Below are positions 34,754-46,909 of a stretch of 64,000 nt of DNA, in pieces. Position numbers and translations under genes: made by a program. Source of the stretch: Diogma glabrata (lineage: Eukaryota; Arthropoda; Insecta; Diptera; Cylindrotomidae); contig OY856186.1 in the NCBI GenBank assembly GCA_963693315.1, forward strand, positions 132,276,208 to 132,340,207, given 5' to 3'. How positions within the stretch are numbered: position 1 is the first letter of the stretch; each line of letters begins with the position of its first letter. A model generated the notes under the pieces. That model searched no databases. It had not been told where the DNA came from and was given only the letters and a program-made list of their open reading frames with translations.

Positions 34754-37626
34754 TTCTCTAAGGGTCCCTACAGCGGTGTAGGACTCTGGAGGAGTCCCTT
34801 CAAATTACAAAAAACTTTGAAAAAAATTTTTGTTAAATTTTTTTTTCTTCTTTTAAATTTTTATTTCCCACAAGCAATAGCTAAAAGACTCTGGCGGCGT
34901 AGAAGCAATTCCCTGCTTCAAACGCGCAGGAGCAAAGGAAGTCTGAGATTCCTCAGACTTTTCTTTGATGGGGAGTTGCGTCCCTACGCCTCCAGCAATG
35001 ATCCCTTTTTTGTATTTTTGAAACGCAAGGGTGAGAATGATTCTTCGGGATCATTCTCAATGGGCTTTACAAACCCACGGACCCTAGTAACGGCTGGGTT
35101 TCTTACTGGCACAGGGAATGCCAGAGGTTTCCAGATGCCAGGCTTAGATATTTGTGAAATGGTGTATACGCCTATCACATCCAGCCTGGTCATCTGGTTA
35201 TGCTCTGGGTTCGCTGTGGCAGCGAGATTCTCAGCTGGGCTAACGACTCCATAACGTTAGAGTCCCCTCCCAGGAGCGTTAGCATCCTATGATCTGAGTT
35301 GTCCAGTTCTCGCGAATGATACTGGGGAACATCTTCTAAAGCAGTTTGATATCAACTGCTGAGGGAAGATGTTCGCCCAGCCTTCATGTCGCGAGTTAAT
35401 TGGATTAACTCAGATCATAGCACCTCCCCGTATGTTTCGTCGTTCTCGATCGCGGATGAGAAGTGTCGGTTGATTGAATAATGGTGCAGAGGATTTATCC
35501 TCTGACCATTCCGGCGGCACTTGTCATCCGGGTGACGGGCCGACGACACATACCCCACCTTATTCCTGTCTCACCTTACCTCCTCCTTTCCTTATTCATC
35601 CCTTCTTGCTCCCTTTCCCTTACCTTGTTCCCATCCTTTAACGTAGTGTAATTTTAAACTTTTTTTTGGTCCCCAAACAAACTAAAAAACAAAATAAAAT
35701 CAACATAAATTAAGAAAGAACGGCGATCACCACCTTCAACCCCAGGTGTGGTGAACTCCCTCCGTGATTGGTCCGTCCGTCCGTCGTCAGTAAATAAATA
35801 AATACATAAATATATTAAATAAATAAATAAATATATTAATAAATAAATGAATAAATATTTATTAGTAAATGAATAAAACTGCTGATAAAATCAGGTACTT
35901 ATTGGTTTTTTTCTCTATCACAATTTTAGATACCAACACGATAAATTATACTTAATAAAATGACAAAAGGATAAAATATACATAAAGGCAAACCAAAGGA
36001 CAAATCTTACATATACCATAATCCAGATAGAAGTCCACGGCAGAAGTATTAATTTGTAAATATTAATTTAAGTAGCTTAGAGATTTCCTTAAATTATATT
36101 CCTGCATGTTAGGTTAAATTTTTTATATATAATTTTTTTCCTGTACAGGCAAGATTCAATTTTGTTAATTTTAAGTATTTTCTTGCCGAACCGGTAGGCT
36201 TGCCGCACTTCTATATATTTTTTTTTGTTTGTTACTCAGTTTTGAGTATCGGGAACCGTCAGACCTGCCCGGAATTGGGTCTGTAAATTTTCTTTTGTGC
36301 TCATCTTCTGCCATAGTTGTAGTATACCTATTTTCTCTCACAGTACAATTTTTACCTTGTTTGGTCAAATCAAATACAAGCATCAGCCAAGATAGTTTTT
36401 TTTGTGTGTTACACACTCGGCTGTTGTCAGATTAACATTTTTTTTTAAAAGTAAAAAAGAAAAAAAAAAATTATACTTGTGTCAAATTGGTCAGATCTCG
36501 CGCGGCTGTTCAAGGTTGGAATACTTACATCGTCTTAATAATAATTATATCGACATACCACTCTTTAAACGCTACTCTAATATCTTTGAACACAGTAGCA
36601 TTTTCGTAATTGCCATCTTCTGCCATATTTGTAGTATACTTATTTTCTCTCAAATCTCACCGTTTAATTTTTTTTTGTTCTGTTCATATATCAGCACCTT
36701 GGAAAACAATTGTAAATAGTAATAAAATAATATCAAGATAATAATAAATCTTATTTGGTATAATTGTCGAATTGCGAAGGATATCGCGCAGCTGTTTGAG
36801 GTTTGAATCACTAAATTTCCATATAATTTTTTTTAAATTCTGCTCTAAAAATATTTAAAGTGGTCAAATACGGTAATGAAAATTTTTTTGGTGATGATTG
36901 AATAATTAAATTAAAATTTAAATTTTGGTTACGCAATTCCACAGCCAGAAAATAATTTCAATGAAATGAAATTGTAGATTGTAGAAATAGAAAAACATAT
37001 TCCGGTTGATTTCGTGTAAGCAATGTTCTTTGTTCACCAATTCTCAATCCCGGGCCGAACGCTGTTTTAAATTATTGATTAACGATGAAGGGCGCACATG
37101 AGCAAACACAACGTCTTGAATTATTAGAAAAATATAAGAGAATTCAACTTTCGTATTCTAATCACAGTCACGCAGAATTGATGCAGAAAATATAAATTTA
37201 ATAATAAATCTTGATGTTCCAAATCCATCACTGAATTATTTACATCGAATTGGTCGAGCGGCACGGTCCTGAAGCTTTGGAGTATCAATAACATTTGTTT
37301 AAACCGGCTTGGATAGGTTCAAATTTCAAAAAAATGTCAGTTTTAAAATTTCCAAGTTCAAAAGATCAAGTTGTTGATTTTGTTACGATGTGGAAAAGTT
37401 AAAATATGATAAAATTTATGATGCTGATGATAGTAGAAATGAATCAATCGATTCACCAAATTCTCAAATAATTGACAACCAGAAATTCTGTCAGTGGCAA
37501 GTATATTGAATCACCTATGAAGGAAGTTAAGAAAATAATTGATAGTTCTATTGCCGACAATAAGCTCCGACATTGTCTATTCCTGTATTCGCAGATAACC
37601 TAATTTCAGGCCAGGTGAAATGCTGG

Positions 37627-37940
37627 CTTGGGGTATAGATATTGAGATTCTTCCAAGGGGCGAGGTATGGAGATTGTGGTTACCCGAGGAATACGCTGAC
37701 GAGTGTATTGCGAGGGCCCACAGTCCACCAGCTTCCTCTCTTGGGGGTTTAGCAAAAACAAAACATTCAATTCTGTCGTAATATTATTTTGAGCGATGCG
37801 GGGAACTGCAGAAAATCCTCGGTATCGCTCTCACAAAAGTTTGCGAAGCCAACGTTTGAAGGTTGGTAGGTAGCGCTGCTTACGAACTGGAGGACCTGGC
37901 TTCTAAACGTAGAGGTGTTTACCATTCCAAGGACATTCGT
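37627..37940 (+). pseudogene. Relic of a Ty3/gypsy integrase in internal region 2
   Basis: Duplicate of the relic at 29781-30094 with the same lesions, so the damage predates the tandem arrangement. Confidence 0.6.
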
Positions 37941-40186
37941 GCCTAATATCGGTAATAATTTTTTTTTGTCAGTATGTTAGTAACATTCGCTTGTGTTTTA
38001 CCGCCATTGTAAGTCAAGATTATCGACGACCATATGAGGGTAGTTTCGTCTTGAATTCACAGTTCAGTGAGTGTGTATCAACTTTGGTGTTCGGGTCTTG
38101 TTTCAAAAATTTTTTTTTGACTATTTGCACGCGAAAATTCCGAGATTGCACGTATTGAATTTGGTTCAATTAGTTACTTTGAAACTATGTGAACAGTTTT
38201 TTTTCAGCCTCCAGAGTCACTTGGACGGAAGCGTACAACAGTGTGGCCCGGCTAGAGTAGTCGGAGACGCATGAGACTCGTGGTAGTTCAGGTGTGGGTT
38301 GCGAGCCTGCATAACGTAAAAACGGAATTATGTCGGATGTTTCATTAAAGAAGTCGGTCCTACGGTGTTTTTCCTTTCGATCTGTAGCTGATTGAATCAA
38401 TTTTTTGTGACGTTAGAGTCTCGGGAACCCCCAGATCTGCCCGAAATTGGGTCTGGAAGATTTTAGTTATCCACCGCTTGCAATAGAGTAGAATACTGAT
38501 TTTATCGATACCCCTCCCAAAAGTTTTTTTTTGTATAATCATAGATACTTTGTTACTTTGTTTCTGCTAAGACTGAGTTTGTAATACCGATCGAATTGAT
38601 TGCTAATCTGTGGTACATCGAGGTGCTTCACCATACTAATATGGATGTACAAGGTCTAGTTGCGACCAGCCTATGCCTTTTTCAACTTCTTTTTGGTCGT
38701 GAGTGTTCTTCCAAAAAGCACTTGTTCTGTAATGGATAGTCTGGACTAATGTCAGAACGTAGTGTATTACAGTCGCAGTTTCCTTAGTTGTTGTTCCTTA
38801 TATTAATCTGTACCACTTGTAATAGATTCTCATCCCTTCATCATCAATAGTCATATTTCGTGTAGTTTCCTTAACCCATAGTTTCCTTATATATTTCTTA
38901 AAATCTAACTAAATCTGCAATAGCCGGACAAACGTATAGGAGAAAGAAAATTGCACTAATTACCCTGATTTATTTATTCATTAATATAACATAATATTGG
39001 TTAATTTGAATTAATTAATAATTTTCTTTAATCATCATCCGTATAACCACTAAAATTTAATCAGAATTTAATCTTGCAACGCACGAAAATTGACGCGCGT
39101 TATGCTTCCATTCGATTGTTCTCGCCTTACTACTTGAGTTTAAACTCTTCTTTTTTTTCAAAACACAAACCGTAATGAAACAACGAAATTCTCAAAACCT
39201 TATAACAGCTACGTGTATTCTGTTTCCAATCGTCAACATACAACGAATCACTATTCTTGCTTTGCTAAACATTTGATTTGTCTTTGTATGAGTGTTTTGC
39301 TTTAAACAATCCTTCCGTTATTGAACTGAACTTCACTGTACTGATATTGCAGAATGTAGTTAATAAATGTCTAAACATCATATCATTGATCGAATCTGTA
39401 TTTGATTCATTTTGAATTCAATTATACGTGTTATGGATGTGTCGGAAATATCTTGTGTCCAAACCTTACTTTCGTACAATATTATCAAATAGCAAACGGT
39501 TTTGTGAACTATAATAAGTTCCCAATAATTTGAAAATCTGATGTAAATTAATTATCTCCCATCTAAACACTATATTCGAGTTATTGCGAGACTAAAAATT
39601 TGACTATATAATGAGCACTGTAAAATTATTCATTCTCTGGTGCAGCATCTATCTCTCATGAATGTCGAAATTGCGGAAAATTTTGCATTCATGCTTTTTT
39701 CCTTAAAATTAAGTTTGCTATAAGTAGTGTAAATTTTAATTAGCCTCAATTTAAATTCAATTAGTGCAATTAGTTCGATTTTATTTTTAAATGTTCCGTC
39801 CAGTTAGTGACAAATTTAGTTCAAATTTATATGTTTTGTGTGTCGTCGCGAAAACACAAACAGTTACAAAAAATTTTATATGTCGTGTGCTGTAAACAAC
39901 AAAACCAATTTACAAAAAAAATAATATATATGTTTGTGACGTACTCCCAACAGTAAACGCGCTCTCCTACTTTTAGTGCAATTTTTTTTTTATGTTTGTA
40001 AAATACAAACATAAACTCGCTGAGTTCTATTACATTTGTTTTTTTGGTGTTTGGACGGCTGTCAGTCGTGCATGAGATTTTGTTGGAGGAGTGTTTTTCG
40101 TTTACTACGTCGGCAGTTCTCAACAATGGAATAAAATTCACCATGAAGATGACGATCGTGAGTGATTGTGATACATATTACTTTTG

Positions 40187-40318
40187 ATGGACGTCTGGTC
40201 CTACATTTCGCGAAATTGTGCCAATTTGGATAAAAAATATCACGTCAAACTTTTGGGCTTGGCTGACATTTTGGATAAGCGTGAAAAAGGATTAGTAAAG
40301 GTATCAAAAATTTTATAA
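40187..40318 (+). CDS. Mini-ORF in LTR 3 (copy of 24495)
   Basis: Same reading, with GGTATC in place of GGTACC. That changes Pro to Ser after the possible donor and leaves the GT intact. Confidence 0.35.
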   Translation: MDVWSYISRNCANLDKKYHVKLLGLADILDKREKGLVKVSKIL

Positions 40319-40978
40319 AACTGTGAGAATTTATTAGGGACCTGCATAATTCGCTTAACGAATTAGCTTTCTGTTCTAAATACCTATTCCGTGTTCCGAT
40401 AAATTGTGTCATCATTGTTATTAAATTATTGATCTTTAATCGAGTGAATATTTCTAATTTATTAAATATAAATATCAAAAAAAATCATTATCTGTAACTA
40501 TAAATTATACAAATGCACGGGACTGGCATGATCAATTTAAAATAATTATTACCGTGTTAGTTAAATTGTGTCGTCATTGTTCTTAAATTATTGAACTTTA
40601 GTCTAGCGAATATTTCTAATATATTAAATATAAATATCAGAAAAGGATCATTATCTGTAACTATAAATTATACGAATGTACGGGACTGGCATGATCAATT
40701 TGGAATAATTATTACCGTGTTAGTTAAAATGTGTCGTCATTGTTATTAAATTATTGAACTTTAGGCTAGTGAATATTTCTAATTTATTAAATATAAATAC
40801 AAAAAAAAAACAAAAAAATCATTATCTGTAAATATAAAATATAAGAATGTACGAGACTGGCGTGATGAGTTGTAAATAATTATTACCGTGTTTATATAAC
40901 TTTTGTCGTTCTTGTTATTAAATGATTAAACTGTAATTTAAAGAATAGTTCAAATATATCTTAAATAAAAATAGTTTA

Positions 40979-41560
40979 TTCAACGAATTGGATTATAAAA
41001 TTATTCACCGATTTTGATTGCAATTGGGTTCCATGAATTTGAATACAAATTTAGTCAACGCATTTGACTACAAATTTATTCAACGGTGTGGACTTTAAAA
41101 TCATTCAACGCATTTGAATTGCAAATTGTTTCAACGTTATTGGTTATAAATTTAGTCAACGCTTTTGACTACAAATTTATTCAACTATTTGGATTACTAA
41201 TTTTATCACCGCAATTGATTACAAATTGGTTCAACGTCATTGTTTATAAATTTAGTCAACGCTTTTGACTACAAATTTACTCAACTATTTTTACTAATTT
41301 TATCAACTCATTTGATTACAAATTGGTTCAACGTTATTGTTTATAAATTTAGTCAACACTTTTGACTACAAATTTATTCAACTATTTGGATTACTAATTT
41401 TATCAACGCAATTGATTACAAATTGTTTCAACGTTATTGTTTATAAATTGAGTCAACGCTTTTGACTGCAAATTTATTCAACTATTTTTACTACTTCTAT
41501 CAACGCATGTGATTACAAATTGGTTCAACGTCATTGTTTATACATTGAGTCAACGCTTTT
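40979..41560. repeat. Minisatellite in LTR 3, five units shorter
   Basis: The array jumps from the early unit ending ...TTTACTAATTTTATCAAC to the later unit with CTCATTTGATTAC, dropping about 490 bp. A clean unit-multiple loss indicates unequal exchange or slippage. Confidence 0.9.
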
Positions 41561-42086
41561 GAAGGACAAACTGACTCACGATTTTAAATACAAGTTTATG
41601 CAACGCTGCTGATCGCCAATTGATTCATCGTTTCTCCATAACGTTCGCGACATACAAAGCATTTTTGCGAGATTTCAAACCTGAACAACGTGCTGATGGA
41701 GGGCTGATGGAAGCAGAAAAGGAGGACGGGGTTTAATCATGGGGTGAGTAAATTTATCTTATTACTTCGGTCATAATGATAAAGGGGTGTGAATGTGTGT
41801 GTGTGTGTGTGTGGGCGTATGTGAGTGAACGTGGGGGTTGGACGTGTTGATCGTGGGTCTTTCGCAACAGGGGTCGCCAGAGTCTTCGTTTTTCCACTTG
41901 TATTTCTTTCCATTTCTGCAAACTTTCGTGAATAGCGTACATGTCTGTATTTGTGCTGAAGTAGCAGGGTTACTTTATCGTTCCCATGGGCTGAAGCTAG
42001 TTTGGGGCTTGAAAATCAATCTCGCTAGGTACGCTTCCTGCTATGTCCTTCTCATTGGTTCGCCAATGAGAAAGCGCTTCATTACA

Positions 42087-42523
42087 CTTGATTCACTCCA
42101 GCACAGAAGAAATGAGGCTGAATTCTCAATCTACTATAAATATAACTTTAGCGAATTCTCCTGTAAGAAATTTCAAAATATCCTTCCACCATGTGCGCAG
42201 TATAATCGACAAACAAGAGCTGCCGAGTTATTTCATGCATTTGTTGTACAAATACCTCGTTGTAGAACTGTGTTCTTCCAGAACGACTATTTTAATGGAG
42301 TGGTCAAATTGTGGAACTCAATGCCTTTCTCTGTATTTCCCAATGAATTTTCCACTCAGCCATTTAAAGAAAATGTCCATAATCATTTAAAATAATTTAT
42401 AGTTGTCCCTTTATCCCTTTTCCTTCCTTTATAGTTGACATGGACTTCAGATATTCAAAGACTCTGCATAATGAATATTTCATATTTAGTGTGCTAAACA
42501 TATCTAACTAATTAATAAAAAAA
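42087..42523 (+). pseudogene. LINE RT C-terminus and 3' UTR (3' piece, after LTR element)
   Basis: Continues the LINE from 23036 after the CTTG duplication: DSLQHRRNEAEFSIYYKYNF, LPPCAQYNRQTRAAELFHAF, and 'VVKLWNSMPFSVFPNEFS' ending FKENVHNHLK at the TAA at 42393-42395. A 3' UTR follows with an A-run ending at about 42523, the LINE's natural 3' end. The C-terminal half is open throughout. The continuous open frame upstream into the LTR (from 41838) is accidental. Confidence 0.88.
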
Positions 42524-42719
42524 AGATCGTGATCAGGTCCTGGTTAGTCCGAAAAAAGCAAGCGTTATTAGGGCAATCTGATGTGGGCCTGTCCGGGCCT
42601 GATTTACAATACCCTTTTTGGGTTAACCTTATTTGAATACATCTGGTCCTGATTTGGATGTCTTAATAATTATAAATATTTTATATTGATGAATGGAATA
42701 ATTACAAAATGAGATTAAA

Positions 42720-44340
42720 CATCCTGGATTTAATATTTTCTTTTTTTCAGTTCATCAAAATATCTGGGTTTTTTCGATTTTGTTGTTCATTAAAAAATGA
42801 CTCATATGCTTCCAGATATTTTGAATTATTCACTTGTTTAATGAGTTTCAAATTTGTTTAAGTCGAATGGTTATTTTCAAGCATGTGAGCTGCGACACTG
42901 GAGTTTTCTGGACGTTTATGTTTAATATCAGCTAGATGTTCCTTTAGTCGTTTTCTTTAAATGACTGAGGGGAAAATTCATCGGGAAATATCTTTTAGTT
43001 TATTCTGGCTAGTGTTTACAATGGTGATATTGGATTTCTTGAAAATTCTCTGCAATTTGTTGTTGATTTCTTTATTGTACGGTAATGCAATTCCTAATGA
43101 TTTTTGTTTGGATTCTGGAGTAAGCTTTGTGATGTAAGTTTTTGTTGTAAATATTGTTAACAAACTCGTTGTTGTAACCGTTTCTTCTTGATGTTATTCA
43201 ATTCCTAGATATGGTTTTTCTTTGATAATGGAATGGTGAAAATTCTAGGGATCATTGAATTAAAGGCTGCTGCTTTGTGCTGTTGGGTATGGTAAGAATC
43301 TTTTGGAATGTATTGTAGGTTGTTGGTTGATTTTCGGAAGATTTCCAATTCAATTTTGTTGTTGACTCTTATCAGTGTGAATTTGATGCTGAAGTATTGA
43401 TTATTCAACACGATTAAAAACTCTTCTAATTTATCAAACTTAATCACTGCAAAAACATCATCCACGTAAAGGCACCAAACCCTGGGAAAATCCTTGTAGT
43501 TTTTCTTTAAATCCATTTCCAAATTTGACATAACTAAATTTGCGAGAAATGGAGAGAGGGAATTTCTCATTGAAATTCCTTCCGTTTATTGGTAAAACTT
43601 GGATTGAAATTGGAAATATGTTTGCTTAACACAAAAGGAGGTCATCATCGTATATTTTATAGTTGCTTCAGTAAAAACATTTGATTTTATCAGCCAATCT
43701 CCTAACATTTCCAATACTATATCAACCGGAACTGATGGAAACAAGAATGTTACATCAAAAGAGACCATGATTTCGTCTTCATGTAATTCTAGATTATTAA
43801 TATGTTGTGAGAATTCAGTTGAGTCTTTGATGTAGAGTCCCGTTGGTGGTGTTAACTTTGAAAACTGTTTACCAACCATTTTGAAAAGTTGTAAGTTGGG
43901 TTCGAGATGTTGGATACAATTGGTCGCATCTTATTTCCAAGTTTATGGATCATTGGGAGTCCATATAGGTATGGTATTTATGGAATAAGGTTACGTAAAG
44001 GTGTTTCTGAGAAAATTTCCGTATGGTTTTTCCTTTTTATTTCCCTTGTTTTAATAATTAATTTACTCAGGGTGTTCTTAACCTCATTATATGGACCACT
44101 GGTAATTTGATCTCTCATCCTCTGTTGATACTCGTTTTGGTTCATGATCAGAATGGTGTTTCCTTTATCTGCGTTTCTATAATGGCAACCTTTTTCTTTT
44201 AAATTTTTTATTAGACTGTATTGGTTTTTAGTTTCAGGTCTTATCTTCAACTCGTTCTTATTCTTTTTTAACATGTCATAACATTCGATCCTGATTGTTT
44301 CCTTTACATCCTTTACGTTATTCAAAGGAACGAGAAGACA
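42720..44340 (-). pseudogene. Penelope-like element, RT (minus strand arm)
   Basis: Reads from 44340 down. The N-terminal region has KEKGCHYRNADKGNTILIMN and ITSGPYNEV. Then comes a decayed 'YGLP-IHK-GNKMRPIVSN', SFDVTFLFPSVPVDIVLEML, NSLSPFLANLVMSNLEMDL, VWCLYVDDVFAVIKF (catalytic YVDD intact) and EIFRKSTNNLQY with HKAAAFNSMIPR. The connector (YITKLTPESKQKSLGIALPY) follows in another frame, and only a shadow of the GIY-YIG region remains before 42720. At least four frame breaks. This arm and the plus-strand arm starting at 44341 diverge head to head and look like different subfamilies. Confidence 0.85.
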
Positions 44341-45360
44341 GCTTAATCTATTACACCAATACATAAACAGCATAAAACATTCCATAAAATTTACGTTGAA
44401 AAATGCAGAAAATAACACAATAAATTTCTTGGATTTAACAATCAAAAATGTAGATTCAAAACACACATTCAAAATATTCCGAAAACCAACGCAAACGGAT
44501 CAAACAATAAATATTAAATCACATCATCCATACCAACATAAACTAGCTTCATACAACCACATGATCAATAGATTGAACAATATACCAATGAATGCAGAAA
44601 ATTATCAAGACGAATTAAATAACATATTAAAAAACATAGCCAGCAAAAACGGATATAAAAACGAAATAATTACAACATAAAACATAAAAACAAGAAATAT
44701 TTGCAAACCCAAACAACATTGAGGAATGAAAAAAACTTAGGAGGCAAAAAATACATAGGCGTAACATATTATAAAACAACATTCAAAATAATGCAAAAAA
44801 CTTTAAAAAAATATGGATATATCGCAGCTTACAAAAACAAAAATAAAATAGAAAATTACCTAAAAAGCAAAAAAAAACCCAAACCTTAGACACAGATGTT
44901 TATAAAATTTCCTGTGATGACTGCGGTAAATTTTATATAGGTCAAACGGAGTGGTCCTTCACAAAAAGATTTATTGAACACACCAGTGAAATTAATAATA
45001 GTGATCCAAAATCAAGATATGCCCAATGTTTAAAAATAGAAAAACACAAATACACTAATATCAAAACAAATTTAACAATATTACATAAAAATAGAAGAGG
45101 ACAACATCTAGATAGATTAGAATAAATAGAAATATATAAACATAAAAACAGTAACAACATTTTAAATGATAAAATCAACACTAAAACCATCAAAATATAT
45201 GACATAATAATAAAAAACAACAGTTGAAACAGTATATAAGACAATTGTTTAAGTAAAAATTGTAATAATAATTTAAGAACTGATGATGACGGTAGACGAA
45301 ATGGATTTTCAATAAAAAAATAAAAATCAATCAATACAATTGTTAGTATAACGAGGCAAT
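44341..45360 (+). pseudogene. Penelope-like element, RT end + GIY-YIG (plus strand arm)
   Basis: 44345-44680: IKFTLKNAENNTINFLDLTI, FKIFRKPTQTDQTIN, HKLASYNHMINRLNNIPMN, the end of the RT. 44701-44880 is the connector with KKYIGVTYYK. 44893-45130 is the endonuclease: VYKISCDDCGKFYIGQTEW, TKRFIEHTSEINN and a Lys/Arg-rich end. That gives GVY-type and YIG motifs with CXXC. Stops lie at 44887 and near 45124. The 3' UTR contains a hammerhead-like motif at 45272. The region 45190-45490 is duplicated in diverged form at 52610-52900. Confidence 0.85.
45272..45316 (+). ncRNA. Degenerate hammerhead-like motif, PLE 3' end
   Basis: TTTAAGAA, then CTGATGA (45280-45286), T, a damaged stem II (GAC...GAC), GAAA (45298-45301), TGGA, TT, TTCAATAAA. 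TTTAAGAA and TTCAATAAA pair over seven of eight positions as stem I. Stem II is broken by a change relative to the 52701 copy, so it is probably inactive. Same order and same extra U as the motif at 7592. Confidence 0.5.
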
Positions 45361-45499
45361 ATTATTATTAATAAAATTAAAAATTAAAAATAAACATAAA
45401 AGAAGAATATTTTTATTTATTACATTTTAATTCAAAAGTGACAAAAGCACACAAACAGTGAAAAATATGGAAAACCATAATAACACATATATTGAATGT

Positions 45500-46760
45500 T
45501 GTATTTATCCAAAGTCTTTTTACAGTGTATTAAATTCTGATGACCCAATCTTTCGTGCCACGAGGATAAACTTTCACAAATCATTGCAACATATTTATTT
45601 TTTTAAAATTCATTTTATATATGTTACCTTCTGCAACTGCTGTTACTTGAATACTTCCATTTACATCAACAATTCTGCACATATCAGCCGACCCACCAAT
45701 CTTATAACCCGTTTTTAAGACGGCTCCTAACGAAAACAGATTAGTTTGTAGCTCAGGAACAAACCACACATCTACTATTTCGTTTTCTTCCCATTGTGAT
45801 CCATTATACGCTAGCACAGGAATGTTTCCTTTACCGACAGCTTTAATTTTTTTCCCAACACCACTTGTAATTTTTCAAATCTGTCGGTAAGCTTGGAAAA
45901 CCACTTTTCGTTGCATGTCATATGATGACTCGCCCCCCTCTCCATATACCACACATTTTCCATCAGTTTTTGATTAATGTAAATAGCAAAACTTATTAAG
46001 GCATTGGGTTTTTCAAAATTGGTTTTGATATTTTGATTTGTTTCCCGTTCATCTGTTATTTTTGATATAGTGTCCTGGCTTTATGCAGTAGTGACACAAA
46101 CATTTTTGTTTTTGATGGCTGTTATAATGTTTTTTAAATTTATAGTTCGTGTTTCTACTGACAAAAGCTACTGCTGTTGATGAATTTTCAATACCATTTA
46201 ACTGTCTTTCTTCTTCTACAAGTAGTCTGGCGATTAGCTCTTTTAATTCTTTATCTCCTGCCGGAACTGATTCCCTTGCTGATACAAAATATTTGTATTT
46301 TTCCGGTATATGTAATAATATTTAATAATTTTGTTACTATCATATTTTTGGATAATTCTTCTTTCATATTTTTGAGTTTATTTGCTAAATCTTCTGCCTT
46401 TGATATGTACACTGACATGGGCTCCTCAAATTTCAAGTTGTAAAATTTTTGCTGTAATAAATGAACACTTTCACTCGATTTTGGTTCAAAGACCGCATGT
46501 AGTTTCTGTCACATTTTAGCACTGGTTTCGCATGATAGTAAGTGTGCTAATACCTTTTCCTCTACTCTGGTTACTAGGAGCTCTTAAGTTTTTTCCATGC
46601 TGCTAGTGGTTTTTCATCTGACGGTTTTTCATTTTTAGTCACGATTTCCCAAAGTTTTCTTGTTTTAAGCATTATATTCATTTGGAACTTACACACTGTC
46701 AAATTATTTGGTCCAGTTAATTTAATTACATTTTGTTCCTTTCAATCCATTTTCTTTTTT
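45500..46760 (-). pseudogene. Ty1/copia gag and start of pol
   Basis: Minus strand from about 46750. Gag starts around 'KEQNVIKLTGPNN' with KFQMNIMLKTRKLWEIV and KPSDEKPLAAWKK, then MKFEEPMSVYISKAEDLANK and MKEELSKNMIV. A zinc knuckle, CHYCIKPGHYIKNN, lies at about 46095 with its last Cys not visible. The protease/pre-integrase segment follows: GKGNIPVLAYNGSQWEENEI, VDVWFVPELQTNLFSLGAVL, GYKIGGSADMCRI. Several frameshifts. Sequence fades at about 45500, before the integrase, so most of pol is missing. Confidence 0.82.
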
Positions 46761-46890
46761 AAAAGAAATGTGTTTTAAGTTCAGATTTTTAGGTTATGAT
46801 ACCACATACACGTTTTTCTTCTAACTTCACTGACACTAAACTTTTTGTTATTTTTCGAAATTTTATTTATTGTTTATTTTGTAGCTGAGT

Positions 46891-46906
46891 GACTGGGCCC
46901 ATAGCC
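46891..46906 (-). promoter_or_regulatory. copia-type primer site (internal tRNA-Met fragment)
   Basis: Minus strand GGCTATGGGCCCAGTC closely matches the Drosophila copia primer site GGTTATGGGCCCAG, which pairs with an internal part of initiator tRNA-Met rather than its 3' end. Confidence 0.6.
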
Positions 46907-46909
46907 TTT

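Larger units (their letters stand above)
34733..38727 (+). mobile_element. Internal region 2, 3995 bp, copy of region 1
   Basis: Same length as internal region 1 and almost identical. Visible differences are single bases, such as CAGATCATAG against CAGATAATAG (about 35413/27568) and GTAGCATTTT against GTAGTATTTT (about 36596/28750). Confidence 0.9.
23037..42086 (+). mobile_element. Composite LTR retrotransposon: LTR-int-LTR-int-LTR (LARD-like)
   Basis: Three LTRs and two internal regions repeat with a 7845-7846-bp step. Only one target duplication, CTTG, brackets the whole (23033-23036 and 42087-42090), and the two halves of one LINE lie outside. So this is a single insertion, or an insertion enlarged by LTR-LTR recombination or tandem integration. 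Orientation comes from the tRNA-Lys primer site after each complete LTR. The internal regions lack gag, protease, RT and RNase H and keep only a wrecked integrase, so the element depends on another for movement. Long LTRs with a long non-coding interior match the LARD description. Copies differ at few positions, so the array is young. I see no classical polypurine tract before the LTRs at 30882 and 38728. Confidence 0.9.
38728..42086 (+). repeat. LTR 3 (3' LTR), 3359 bp, minisatellite contracted
   Basis: Same ends as the other LTRs but 491-492 bp shorter, all of it lost from the minisatellite, which equals five ~98-bp units. It has a longer (TG)n and AAAGGAGG where LTR 1 reads AATAGGAGG near the end. 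It ends directly at the CTTG duplication and the LINE continues, with no primer site, as expected for a 3' LTR. Confidence 0.92.

Noticed and set aside
23037..42086. Segmental duplication of host DNA as the explanation for the 7.85-kb repeat
   Set aside because: TG...CA ends, primer sites directly after two LTRs and a single short target duplication around the whole fit an LTR element far better. An assembly error in the number of units remains possible.
41838..42395. 185-codon open frame joining LTR 3 to LINE RT
   Set aside because: The first half is LTR sequence and the second half is the LINE C-terminus. The fusion is an accident of insertion, although a chimeric transcript from the LTR is possible.
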